The notes under the pieces are model-generated. The model saw only the letters and a list, made by a program, of their open reading frames with translations. It was not told the origin of the DNA and ran no database searches. Position numbers and translations under genes: made by a program. This document shows, in pieces, positions 1-10,517 of a stretch of DNA of 64,000 bases; position 1 is the first letter of the stretch, and each line of letters starts with the position of its first letter. The DNA is from Epithemia pelagica (taxonomy: Eukaryota; Bacillariophyta; Bacillariophyceae; Surirellales; Surirellaceae). The stretch lies in NCBI GenBank assembly GCA_946965045.2, contig OX337230.1:992001-1056000 (forward strand), read 5' to 3'.

Positions 1-2121
1 GAAAAGCAGGCTGTCACTACTTGGAAAACTGAAATGGAATAGTTGGCGGCCAAAGGCAAGGATGTAGCTTCGAGGCTCGAATCAAAGGCAGGACAAATTT
101 TGAAAGACGGGCAATTGACGCATTCCCACATGAGTCCCCCTCGCATCTTCTGAGGAGATCTGCAGTGGTCACACATAACGTCAACCAGGGAATAACCATC
201 AGCTTGTCCAGGATGGTTCCAAGCCTCGTTGAGAAAATCGACCTCAAGAGGTGTCGTCTTTCCAACGCTTGGCTCATATGGTTTCGCATCCTTCCAATTA
301 AACTTTTTATCACATCCAGATTGGCGATTTCGTCCACCATCTGCATCTCGGCCACAATGCATTGCGTCACATCCGTCCATTTTTCCACCAAGCGATTGCA
401 GTGAGGACAATGACGACAGGTTCTAGCCTTATAGGTTTCATCGCTTCGTTCAATGGCATCCAACCGTTCCAAACGGATGCGTTCATCTTTCGCGTTGTCT
501 CCATCCCTTGTTGTTCGTAGCCAGCACCGCCACTCCCTCTGAATCCGTTGCGCATCGGAACAAGTGGTGCGATAGTGATATATTCCACTGCAGCTAGAAC
601 AAGAAACAGTATTGCACAGGGGACATTCTATTTTCTCTTGAGCATCCATGCTGCTTCTGGCCACCAGCCATGGGCAATGTGCAGACGGACATTGTGCATA
701 GTTCCGGGGCTCACGGATAATGGTGGCAAATTGGCACGCTGAAGCTCATCAATTTCAGTATATGTGGGATTCTGGAATCCCACTTCCATATCACCACGTC
801 CCAGAATTAGCGCAATCTCCTGAGGCAAAAGTTCGTGATTACAACCTTGCATGAAACATGGGATTCGACATGCGCTTTGTTTGTTAGCGTCCAAGTAGTT
901 CACTGCGCAATCACGACACAACGTATGAGGATACAGAGGCGCTGTAATATCATGTTCTTGGTCGATGTTGCAAAAGAATGAAAAAGTTTCACGTTCAGGA
1001 AAGACTTCCATGCACACTGGGCAATCAATAACTCGTTCCAGTTCAAAGTCATCCCCTTTCCGCTCCGTATCTTCAGTACCTTGTTCCGTATCCTTGAACG
1101 GCGAGTGGGAACAGGCAGTTGCTGCTTTTGATCCTCCTTCGCCGCGTTTATTTCCATCTGTATGCGTAGACACGCGACATTTCGTCCTCTTCTGATCATT
1201 ATCACTCTTTCTTATCACGCAATCGTGATGATGACCATTCATCGTCTGATTTTTGCAGCTAGAAGCATTGCTTGATACAGAACCATCGCCTTCATGGAAC
1301 TCTTCCAGTGATCCAGACAAGGCAGACTCATCGTTTTTAGCAGTCGACGTTCCCTCGTTTATGGAAGACATGAGAAGGATTCTTTGAATTTGGTCCACCA
1401 CATCAAACGAATCATAGCTTTTCAAAATGTCATGTATGGATTCCGCAGACAAGTTCCTCTGGAAGACCGAGCGTGTTTGCCTTGGAAGGTTTCTGTTCAT
1501 TCTGAGCCCCATCAGTTCATGGAGTTTCTTGGACAGGAAGACTGCTTGCAAATCAGACGCATTATATATTTGAACTGCCGAAGCATAAAGGGTCAACAAC
1601 ACATCACGTCGGACGCTTGGTTTGGTCGGAGTATCAGCCTCCTCTGTGGATGGTGGGGGAGTCTTTGAATATACGAAACTTGCACTGTCGTCCTTGATAG
1701 TTTTTGTAGACTTGTTGGGAACTTCCTTCGTTTTTTCTTGTCGAGGTGGACCATGGCATGCCACATTGACAGTCGCTAGTCCCATTTCATTGATTGCGGT
1801 CGATATATATTGTACCTGATCCGTCACCGTACTACACCCCTCGAGAGACGAAGCAAAGATACAGACCAAAATGTCTCTCTCAACTGAAGCATGAAACACC
1901 AACAGCTTCAGAATTTCGTCAACGACTTGAAAGGACTCGCATGTTTCCAATATGCGAAGAATAGCCGAAGAGTCAAGAAACATCGAGTTGACGAGTCCTG
2001 AAGAGGATGCAGACTTGGGAGGAACTCGAGATGTTTCGCCTTTATGAATCTCGGGAACACTGTCCTCAGCAGTGAGACCGCCATTACCAGCAGAAGATTG
2101 AGGATTGACGGAAGGGTGCAT
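1..2121 (-). CDS. RING-IBR-RING (RBR) E3 ubiquitin ligase-like protein, frameshifted, continues past the left edge
   Basis: Read from the ATG at 2119-2121. The first ~365 residues are polar with helical stretches; two contain a similar motif (ESFQVVDEILKLL and DSFDVVDQIQRIL). A RING-like Cys/His cluster follows (DCPVCMEVF...TLCRDC, about residues 366-430). A short GT-AG intron then probably removes about 65-80 nt; the donor GTGAGC starts near 714, while the acceptor near 640-655 is uncertain. After it come an IBR-like cluster (IECPLCNTVSCSSC) and RING2 (CRHCPHCNRLVEK). At the five-T run 380-384 (five A in the gene) the frame breaks. In the next frame the expected RING2 core continues (MDGCDAMHC, then GCDKKFNW), followed by a ZZ-like finger (CDHC...WECVNC) to the window edge. 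RBR proteins transfer ubiquitin through a RING2 cysteine. The family call is firm; function here is inferred. Confidence 0.8.
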
Positions 2122-3180
2122 ATCTCCGGCGCGATTGTATCATTCCGCTGTGAGACATTGAAGATGGATGCAAACAGTCAGAGTTCACATGAAAACCTCA
2201 GACAGGGAAATCGGGCACATATAGCTTGCCTCTAGTAGCCTCCATGGTTATATGTTATATCATCTCGGGTTTTGAGTCAGGGTGTCCTTTTGTCGGTTGC
2301 TTCTCGCAATAGAAGGATGAATTGTTGTTTCTTTCAGTGCTCAGATGCTCTCACCATGGACTTTGTTGTCCTGCTGTGGCACTGGGTCAAACTAGTGTTC
2401 ACTTCTATAATTTGAAAGTTCCATCCTTCTTCAACTTTCCAATAATGTAATGAACAAAAGAACGTGATTCAGCGAGTGTGAGATCTTTGTCAGGTTCTCA
2501 AATTACGTCCACTCTTGGCGGAGGACAGAGCCTGGATCAAGCCTCACAAACCAGACTACTTGCGCATGAAGTATTCTGTCGCCGGGCACCAATGTATGCG
2601 GGTTTTTGGTGATTTCCAGATCCTCCTCATAGGAACATTCAGATCCTAAGATCCTGCATATGGGAGATGTTCAATGCCGTCGACGCAACATGGCCAGTGC
2701 TGGACACATATTCCTACCGACAAACAGAACATTGGACAGCTCCTTTCTACGAGATAATCTGTCTGCACTGAGCGGATCGCCAACGTATCGACAAGAGCCT
2801 TATCATGTCTTGTGTAGGAACAAGTGAAGATTATCTGTTGTCTTCTTATCCTTGGCTTAACGAGATCGTCTACACGACCCAACCGATGCCGAGGCCGACG
2901 ACGATGCCATCGAATATCCACAGCATGTGCTTCCGAATTCATGTAATGCGACTACTCGGTCGCTCATTTTCTATGTGACTCCAGCTATTAGCGCCATAGC
3001 ACCGCATTCATTCAACTCATTGAAACGGAATCACTTTAATACGATCTGATTGTTGTTTTGTGCCCATACAGTGAGAGTGTAGAACGGTCCGAGAGTACGA
3101 TGCAGCACTGTTTGGGGACTGCATGGTCGAAATATGAAGCGGGTCGACGTTTTGCAACAAAGCTATACTCTAACCAGTTC
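2122..3180. other. intergenic
   Basis: No supported gene. The only notable content is a ~120 bp repeat (2909-3028) whose second copy lies beyond the neighbouring syntaxin gene. Open frames here, including one of about 98 codons on the minus strand, have no recognisable protein features. Confidence 0.5.
2909..3028. repeat. flanking direct repeat, copy A
   Basis: Shares ordered blocks with 4511-4654 in the same orientation: CATCGAATATCC, TGTGCTTCCGAATTC, CTCATTTTCTATGT, AGCTATTAGCGCCATAGCACC and TTCAACTCATTGAAACGG. Small indels separate the blocks. The two copies bracket the syntaxin gene. Confidence 0.75.
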
Positions 3181-4241
3181 TCAGGGTAGAACCCTAAGTG
3201 CAAAGAGAAGGACAACTGTGGCAATGATAACAATGAGGATAATCCAGCATTGTTTCTTTCGAATCTTGCGTTGATACTCAATTGATTCATAGACATCCAC
3301 ATTAGCATCCTCGATGTAGTCACCAGCCTGTTTAACTTGGAATTCAATTTATCAAGTAACTCTCCCTGTTGCTCTGTCAAGAGAGCAAAGTCCAAAAACA
3401 TTTGATGAAGCTCGGCTACAGATTGTTCCAATGCCAAGACATCTTGATACTTTCCAGCAACTTTGGCGTACGATGTTTTCACTTGATCGTTGACACCACC
3501 TGCCAGGATTCGCTCCCTGTACAAAGAATCACGGCCTCCTTCGCAACGCATGATCTCGTCAATTTCTTCCTCGGTAGCGTCGGGTTTTACGATCTGGACT
3601 TGTCGGGTGACCTTCTTCTTAATATCCGTTTTATACTTTTGCTGGGCCGCTTGATAAGCTTTCATCTCGTCGATGAACTTGCGCGTCAGTGTGTTCACAA
3701 GATTCTCTCGAATACTGCAGGCGTTGCAAAATGAACAACAGCGTCATGAGGGGGCACATTGCATGACAATGACCAAGGCATGGAAAGCAACAAAGCAAAG
3801 AAAGAGATTAACGAATACTCACCGTAGGTCAGACTGTTTGATGGCGTCCTCATTCTGCAATTTTTTGGTTTCTTCCTTCAGAAGGCCCAACAATGATTTT
3901 GTTCGCTTTGCTCTCTTATTTGTTTGGTCGACGAGCGGTCGTAGCTTTCTCGACAACTCATTCTCTTCCTCAGTTGTCGTCGCTTGTAATGCGGCCTCGT
4001 TGATATCACCTATGGTCTTGGTAGCTTTCTTCACGGATTCAATGTCTTCCTTGGTCGATTCAACTTCACGAAAGAAATGTTCCATGTGCTTTGCTTGCTG
4101 AGGTTGCTGATTTCCCATTTCTATGTCACCTCCACCTTTCTTTCCATCCTGTTTACCATGTTGCCCGCTCAATGGAGATTCATTGTCGAACTGAGCATCT
4201 TCGATTGCCCAGCCGGGAACGTCACCTAACCTATCATTCAT
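3181..4241 (-). CDS. Syntaxin (Qa-SNARE), two exons, frameshifted in the SNARE motif
   Basis: Target-membrane SNARE, expected to act in vesicle fusion at the plasma membrane or a late secretory compartment. Exon 1 (4241-3823) starts at an ATG and encodes a polar N-terminus and Habc-type helices. A 108 nt intron (3822-3715, GTGAGT...CTGCAG) follows. Exon 2 resumes in frame with RENLVNTLTRKF and the syntaxin signature KKKVTRQVQIVKPDATEEEI. The SNARE motif runs from KYQDVLALEQSVAEL, with zero-layer Gln in LLTEQQGELLD. Just after LLDK, near 3344-3349, one A appears to be missing. The next frame gives the rest of the SNARE motif (VKQAGDYIEDANVDVYESI), a short basic linker, one hydrophobic anchor (WIILIVIIATVVLLFAL) and a stop at 3181. 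Without the shift the product would lose its membrane anchor. The complete remaining frame argues for a sequencing or consensus error. Confidence 0.9.
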
Positions 4242-4879
4242 TCTTCCCTCAAGTTCAGCTTTTCAAAGAGAATCGGTCCTTGGCGGAAATGCTTTAGCTT
4301 TTGTTCGTGCAAGGAGCTCCGCCGAATCATGGACAGTTTATTCGTACATGGTGGGCATCGGCAATTCGTTGTGCTTGTACCTTAGTATCCCCCAGCGGAT
4401 GCGAGTAATGAGCATTAGTGATTCGATTCTCTTGAAAAAGACTATGCACGACACATGTGCGACCTGACTTTTCATTCCTGCTTGGGAGTAGCCCACATCG
4501 ACATCATCGACATCGAATATCCCACATATGCCCCACATTATTTTGTGCTTCCGAATTCGTAATGCCCTCATTTTCTATGTACTCGCACGTGATACTCTCC
4601 GCGTCGGAGCTATTAGCGCCATAGCACCGCATCTCATTCAACTCATTGAAACGGTATTGTTTCATATCACCATAGACTGAACACTCGAATACACTCAATG
4701 CCGTGTTTTATTGAACGAATGAATGAACTAAGATATCCTATAGAGATGGTCTAGCTAGCACGAAAGAATCACAGAAACGGTCGACCATAGACAGAAGTCT
4801 GCTCTAGCCTCTACGGATCGCTGGAATCGCAACCTGACCAGGGAAATGAATGCTCCATTAGGCCATTCCAAAAATGCGC
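4242..4879. other. intergenic with repeat copy B
   Basis: Region between the syntaxin start and the stop of the first receptor gene. It holds the second copy of the flanking repeat (4511-4654). Open frames of 64-77 codons are not supported. Confidence 0.5.
4511..4654. repeat. flanking direct repeat, copy B
   Basis: Same block order as 2909-3028. It has an extra ~20 bp (ACTCGCACGTGATACTCTCC) between the CTCATTTTCTATGT block and the AGCTATTAGCGCC block. No terminal inverted repeats were seen, so it may be a small mobile element or the trace of a local duplication. Confidence 0.7.
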
Positions 4880-6517
4880 TCAGGGAGAAGCATCGGTCCC
4901 ATAAACGCCATTTTCCACTGGTGCCATGGTGTCCTTGGCCTCCTCTAGCTCCACATCGGACTTCATCGCTCCATTGTCATCCATCATCTGTGTTACTTCC
5001 GGTTCTTGACTCTGGTTCGGATCAAGGAGCTCGTCTTCAGATACGATTGCTTCATCTTCGAATACCACAGGTCCTTCACTGTCCTCGTGATCCTGACTGG
5101 GATATGCTAGGGAGGCGGGCGTGCCATCGCTGGTGCTTCTAATCGTCCCATTGTCCTCACCTTGGTCCTGAACCGTGCGGGATGCGGCCAAAGCCAATGC
5201 AGCTGTGGGAGTCCTGGTCGCGGTTGCCATGGTCATGTTGCTAGCACCCTCATCTTGTACCACAACAGGATTTGTCGTTGAACTGAGAGGGGCAGCGGAA
5301 GCATTGTGAGGAGGAGGAGTGGTGGAGGTGCTACTGGTACGAAAGCTTTCGTTGGTAGGCGCTTCATCATCAATAGGTTCATCCTGTTCGATGTGAGCAC
5401 CGAGAGGAGCCACCACAGGCGAAACTCCATCAACAGCTTCGTTGTTGTCGTCTTCGTTGTCAGCAAAGATACCGGTGTGGTCTTCCGCTTGTGGAGATTC
5501 CACGATATAGATAACAGACACACTTTGCAGCAGTTTGTTTTGACATCTCTTCCACAGCTGCTTGATCTCCGCTTTGAAGTACACAAGGGAATTGAGAAAT
5601 CCCTGAAGCGGCAAAAACAATGTCATCATGAAAAGCACACCAAATTTGACACTCTTCTTGTGTAGTTGTTGCGATCGAGTAATGGTAGGGAACAAGAAGG
5701 TAAGAATGAAGACACAGGAAAATTGTACACCTTGAATAAAGACAGCTCGACTTAGTCTCAGCTTTTTCTTGCGTTGTTGCTGTTCACTGCTGTTGTTGTA
5801 GGAGGACGATGCGGTCGGTGCTTGTTCCTGCTTTTCTTCGAATCCTCCTTGACGAGATTGTCGCACTTGCATCATTTTCTTATGGTCTTCTTGGTATATG
5901 AGCTTCTCAATCATACGGACATGTCGGTAAATCAAAACAAACAAGATGACAATGCACCAGAATACCAACCAAAGAGGACCATAGTAGAGGACAAACTTGA
6001 GCATGTCGGAATGTTCTGTATCCGAAAACCAACACCAGAGTTCATTGGGATTGAACTGGTCGTGAACCACACCGTAGGTTGCAGTAATGGACCCAAAGGC
6101 CACGGGCAGAACATGGAAGCACCACTGATACGTCTGGAAGCGGTCTTCACTCCATTGCCGGTTGACGGCCAGAAAAGAATACATGGCCAAACTCAAGTTG
6201 TACATGGGAATGGCAGATGCAAAGAGCTGAAACAAAAAGCCTTGAGCGACACAGGTTTGATCGGTACCACTGGGTTGAAAGACGTTACCGCCCTCGTCAC
6301 TGGGAATGGCCCAACTTCCCACAATGTACATGGAACTGGCACCAATATCAAAGATACTCATTCCAAGCAAGATTGACAACATGGTCATTTGCTTCCCGGC
6401 CTTGCCCTTGCGAAAAATGATATCATAGAGAATAGAGCACGAACCCAAAATCGACATGGCGCCGGTGCATTTTGCCGTAAGTTCGGCGGCTCGCAATTGA
6501 TCTGCTGAGTGACCCAT
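4880..6517 (-). CDS. Seven-transmembrane receptor-like protein 1 (cAMP-receptor-like GPCR fold)
   Basis: 545 residues from the ATG at 6517, single exon. It shows seven hydrophobic segments: near LTAKCTGAMSILGSCSILYD; SILLGMSIFDIGASSMYIVG; FQLFASAIPMYNLSLAMYSF; FHVLPVAFGSITATYG; FVLYYGPLWLVFWCIVILF; FIQGVQFSCVFILTFLFP; and MMTLFLPLQGFLNSLVYF. Cysteines before TM3 (TDQTC) and in the TM4-5 loop (ELWCWF) could form the usual GPCR disulfide. The TM7 motif LQGFLNSLVYF resembles the LxGxxNxxxY element of Dictyostelium-type receptors. The loop between TM5 and TM6 is charged. The ~200-residue C-terminal tail is disordered, acidic and Ser/Thr-rich. Two close paralogs lie in the window. The ligand cannot be read from sequence; membrane receptor is an inference from the fold. 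Confidence 0.85.
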   Translation of the reverse strand: MGHSADQLRAAELTAKCTGAMSILGSCSILYDIIFRKGKAGKQMTMLSILLGMSIFDIGASSMYIVGSWAIPSDEGGNVFQPSGTDQTCVAQGFLFQLFASAIPMYNLSLAMYSFLAVNRQWSEDRFQTYQWCFHVLPVAFGSITATYGVVHDQFNPNELWCWFSDTEHSDMLKFVLYYGPLWLVFWCIVILFVLIYRHVRMIEKLIYQEDHKKMMQVRQSRQGGFEEKQEQAPTASSSYNNSSEQQQRKKKLRLSRAVFIQGVQFSCVFILTFLFPTITRSQQLHKKSVKFGVLFMMTLFLPLQGFLNSLVYFKAEIKQLWKRCQNKLLQSVSVIYIVESPQAEDHTGIFADNEDDNNEAVDGVSPVVAPLGAHIEQDEPIDDEAPTNESFRTSSTSTTPPPHNASAAPLSSTTNPVVVQDEGASNMTMATATRTPTAALALAASRTVQDQGEDNGTIRSTSDGTPASLAYPSQDHEDSEGPVVFEDEAIVSEDELLDPNQSQEPEVTQMMDDNGAMKSDVELEEAKDTMAPVENGVYGTDASP

Positions 6518-7420
6518 TGTTTCTCTGTCTTGGTCGAAAACTGTCGGTTGTGTGCGGCGAATCAGCTATAATTAGCGTCGTTTCCTTGCAATGAACTTGC
6601 CTCGCGAGTCCTTGATCCTTGTGAGATTAATAAATCTGAAGGCATTTCATAGATTGTTTGTACGAGTCAGTGCACATTGTTCCTCTGCTGTTTAGTCATG
6701 CATTGCCTCTATCACGTACCTTTGTCGTCAACGTTTGACCGTTTTCGTCGTGAAGCGATGAAATAAAGGTCCACAAGAGGGGTATGGTTGTCCTGGACTT
6801 CTTTCGACGAATGGAGGAATATGGAATCGATTCAATCAATCGAAAGCTTGACTAAGGAAAAACGACCAGCAGATCTGTTCTGCAGAAATCTCGTTCATGC
6901 AAGAAAAAATGAGACAAGGAACGTGATTTGGCTCAGGGCCTCAGCTGAAAGCTCGTTGGGTTAATATGATATTATTAATCGAAAAAATAATAATGTAGCT
7001 TGCAGCTCGTACAAAAGTTACAGTACTCGTACTCGTATGAACAAGATTGCATAGATTCTTTTTGGGGGATATGTTTTGAGATGTCTGGTTGGGGATATGG
7101 CTGATAATATCAGTCTTATTTATCAATTTGATCCTGGTCTTGGTATTCTTTCTATTGCCCCATCTCAATATATATTTAGTCATGAATTTGATACTGGAAA
7201 CGATACAATACTGGTACTCTTACACGTACCCAAGCAGTCAGGATGTACTATGATAAAGGTTGTAGGTACGTGATCTCGAATCATTGATGTTGCATTCATC
7301 ATTATACATTTAGTTCCTATACTTGTACTTTCAAGTGATAGTGTCCGCTTTCTTCATAAAAACTTGAGAGAGTGAATTGATCACAATATGGCCAATGGTA
7401 CTTTCGAGTGAGAGACACTA
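6518..7420. other. intergenic, promoter side of receptor 1
   Basis: Contains an AT-rich stretch around 6960-7190 (TTAATATGATATTATTAATCG and similar) and a short GTACTCGTACTCGTA motif near 7021. No gene is supported. The right edge is the TA dinucleotide (7419-7420) beside the long-TIR element. Confidence 0.5.
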
Positions 7421-9001
7421 GTGCCTCCTCTAGCCGTGTGCCCATTACAGGTCAAAACGACCCTTTGGGCACATGTTTTCAACTAGATATAACATGACCA
7501 ATATTAGGCCTACAGCAACATGTGGATGCTCAAACTTTTTCTTCAAGACATCCTCTGTCACCATTTGATATGCCATGACACCCATATATGACATATCTAG
7601 GTCATATGAGCGCCTCCATTGGGGGCTTGTGCACCGTGATGGTGCATGTGGGCACAGTTGGGGACACTTGGGCACATGTGGGCCCACCATTATGGGAGGT
7701 CGCATGACAGTCCTATGACCATGATAAGTTTTTGGCAGACGCATTGCAACACTTGTGCGCCATTTTTTGTCCCATGGTCGACTTTCCCAGCCATGTCCCG
7801 GCCATGTCCGGCCTGGCGTGTTCAGGTCGGTGCTGATTCGGAAGTGCGAACCCCACACGGGGACACCCAGAAGATTCTTTGACAAAAATGTGTACCCCAA
7901 AATTTTGAACGCACACACCAATCCAACAATCATACAATGGCAACACATGTTCTTGTGCTATTTGAACAGTCCCCATCGGGATTGTTCATCAGGATGAGGA
8001 ATGCTCTATGGAAGCTTTTTGCGTTCAAGTATTTGAACCTTTTTGTAATGGGAATCATTGCAAAAAGTGTCAATTTCTTGAGCACGACAACAAGACAACG
8101 AGAGAACGACAGTGTCGAGGGTAGTGATAACAGCAAGACAAAACAGACGACGACGAAGAAGAAGGAATGGCTGGAGGAAGTCGGCTTGGTCCTGGGTCCA
8201 GGGCTTTCATCAGGGTCAGCAATGAACCTGTGATCATTGTGCAAGCCCGGGGCAGCAAGGCTTGGGAAGTTGAGCTACTCGACATGAGGGATGGAAGCAG
8301 GACACCTGAGCTCTTACACAAGACATCTTACTAGCTTCGAAAGATAATCAAGATGACAGATTCCCTGGAGATGTCTATCGTGCGCCGCACCGTCCAGCAG
8401 CAGGAGCAGGACAAGTGCAACAGCAGCAGGGACAGCAGCTCCCTCAGACCACTGCAATTACTCACGTGGCCACCCAAGAACAACAACCACAACAACGAGA
8501 GCAAGATCAACATGAACAAGAAATGGCGGCCTCATCAAATGCACAACAGGTCCTCCTCGTCACCACGCCGTCTGGAGCCAACGAGAATGAAAACTTGACA
8601 GGAATCGGCGTTGTTGTTGGTGCTCGTCGTCAACGCCAGCGACCACAACAACCGAATAGCAACCTGTCCTTTGAGTTCTCTGAGACTCAGGAGCCAAGTG
8701 TTGCCTACAAGTTCAAATACTAGGACGTAGTAAGTCTAAAAGCCGAGCTTTACATGAGTTTCTATAATGTGCCCATAATGTGCCCACACACGTTGCACAC
8801 ACCACAAGCTTCTAATAGAGGCATTCCTATGACCCCCATATGTCCTATGTAGGCCAAATGGAGCATCAAATGGTGACAGAGGATGCCTTAAAGATTGGTA
8901 AGATGCATCAGATCACTGTCGTAGGGCTAATATTCCTAGTTGAAAACATGTGCCCAACGGTACATTTTCGCCCGTCATGGGCACACCCGGAGAGAAGGCA
9001 C
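7421..9001. mobile_element. Long-TIR DNA element, copy 1 (1581 bp), probably non-autonomous
   Basis: Ends GTGCCTCCTCTAGCC... and ...GGAGAGAAGGCAC are inverted repeats. The outer 61 bp align without gaps at roughly three quarters identity, and the similarity continues inward for about 200 bp. TA lies immediately outside both ends (7419-7420, 9002-9003), consistent with a TA target duplication. The same element sits at 53713-55305. The two differ by scattered substitutions and one 12 bp deletion in this copy near 8932. A 414 nt open frame rich in Gln (8310-8723) is open in both copies, but the differences I checked there are mostly amino-acid replacements, so it is not shown to code. No transposase motif is visible. 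The family is unassigned. Confidence 0.85.
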
Positions 9002-9596
9002 TAGGTAGTACTCATACTCGTACTCATTCAATAATTATCCTCCTAAGGGCTTAATTGAAATTTCAGGATTTATTCTCGAATTATTTGCTCTACGACATTC
9101 ATCTGATGTCTGATTTCCGGTTGGGTATTCTTTGTATCTTGTCCATCTCCCCAACAATAAGCCTCATTTTTTCGCGATCTCACCGATACCACAACGATTT
9201 GCATACTATCGTCGGTATCAACTAGCGCCATTAGATTGACCCAACGTCAAACAGAAGAGAAAGAAACTTACTTGTTGGGCCAATCTGTGGATTGTCGCAT
9301 AGAGCATTGAATCGGACGTTAACGACGTCGACTCGTTGATATTGCGCCTTTCATTCGTTGTCGGCACCTCAACCAGTTTACGACAACTGAAACACTACCC
9401 GATATCCAAAGATTTACAGGCACTTTGCCGTTCGATCGACTCTGTCCATAGATTGCATTGACACGCTCCAAACACTCTCCACTTGCTTGAATCTCTCAAA
9501 GACAGCCAAACCGTCGAACCTCTCCAGTTTTGTTCTTGTCGTCTCTCGCTGACTTTTTAACTTGCTTTGTTTACAAGACAAATCACTCACTTCAAG
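9002..9596. other. intergenic, 5' region of the globin-like gene
   Basis: Holds a short TACTCATACTCGTACTCATTC repeat next to the element edge and otherwise unremarkable sequence up to the ATG at 9597. No TATA-like or other defined promoter element could be assigned. Confidence 0.4.
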
Positions 9597-10517
9597 ATGT
9601 CAATGGTATTTGATCTCGAATTTTATGACAATGTCAATACGGCCAAGAAAATGGCTCAAGCCATTGACCGTGCCAATCGCAAGAAACGGGCATCGTCTTT
9701 GATCAAGGAAAAGCAACGGCAACAAAAGAAAAAGACTGCTGCCAAGAAAGCCAAGGCCGCTGCTGCCAGCAGTACTGGTTCATCTGCACCGACTTCCCCT
9801 CGACGAGCCCGCATCTTTTTCTCACGCAACTCCAAGTCGTCTGACAAGGGAGACCCAAATTCGCAGTCATTGGAAACCTTGCCCGAACAAGGTACACAAG
9901 ACTCGTTCGATCGCCCGGAACAAAAGGAAAATAACCAGCCCTCGTCCGGTAAGAAGAAGGACGGCAAAGCCACCAGTGACCCTGAAGAAGGCTCGGCGTC
10001 GCACGACAGTGGGACAAACTTGGACCATGAGCAGCAATCGCTTGTTTCACAGTCTACATCGTATTCAAACGCTCCACCAGGAACCTTCCGATTTCATCAT
10101 TCTGTGGAAGTTGACAAGTGCTGGGAGCAAGTCAAGAAACAAAAGAATTATTCCACTCGAGTCACCTGCTTGGTGGCGGAACGGTTGCGCGAACTGGATG
10201 ATTCGGGTGCGGCCCGTGACTTGGTCACTTCACCGTCCGACATGGCCTTTGCCAATCTCTGTGAAACAGTGATCATGGTTATTGACTTTATTGTTTCCTT
10301 TGTCGGGCCAGACATGGAAGATTTTCAAGATGAACTGTGGGAAATTGGATCCTTGTCAGAACAGGCCGGCATTAATGTAGCCTTGCTTGGAGAGGCCGTC
10401 AGTTTCGCCATTCAACAAGTTTGTCATGATACAGATGCTGCATTGACAGAAGAACAAGTCGAAGCCTGGAAAATTGTCATGGACCATGTGGCATGTCACA
10501 TGATAACGCCCAACTAA
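9597..10517 (+). CDS. Globin-fold-like protein with a basic, disordered N-terminus
   Basis: 306 residues. I chose the ATG at 9597 (context AAGATGTCA); the frame is open further upstream but has no ATG. The N-terminal ~160 residues are low complexity: a Lys/Arg/Ala block (QRQQKKKTAAKKAKAAAA) then Ser/Pro/Gln-rich sequence. The C-terminal ~140 residues are ordered and helical, starting VDKCWEQVKKQKNYSTRV and ending LTEEQVEAWKIVMDHVACHM. That last segment matches the G-H helix pattern of globins (acidic, xxAWxxVxxxxAxxM). Where globins carry the proximal heme His (LGxxHxxxGV), this protein reads IGSLSEQAGIN, so the His appears replaced by Ser and heme binding is doubtful. Related non-heme globin folds act as sensors in other organisms. 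The fold call is from pattern only; a generic helical domain remains possible. Confidence 0.5.
   Translation: MSMVFDLEFYDNVNTAKKMAQAIDRANRKKRASSLIKEKQRQQKKKTAAKKAKAAAASSTGSSAPTSPRRARIFFSRNSKSSDKGDPNSQSLETLPEQGTQDSFDRPEQKENNQPSSGKKKDGKATSDPEEGSASHDSGTNLDHEQQSLVSQSTSYSNAPPGTFRFHHSVEVDKCWEQVKKQKNYSTRVTCLVAERLRELDDSGAARDLVTSPSDMAFANLCETVIMVIDFIVSFVGPDMEDFQDELWEIGSLSEQAGINVALLGEAVSFAIQQVCHDTDAALTEEQVEAWKIVMDHVACHMITPN

Noticed and set aside
7445-7948. 167-codon minus-strand frame in the long-TIR element, open in both copies
   Set aside because: It overlaps the terminal repeat, and most differences I compared between the copies change amino acids. No domain is visible.
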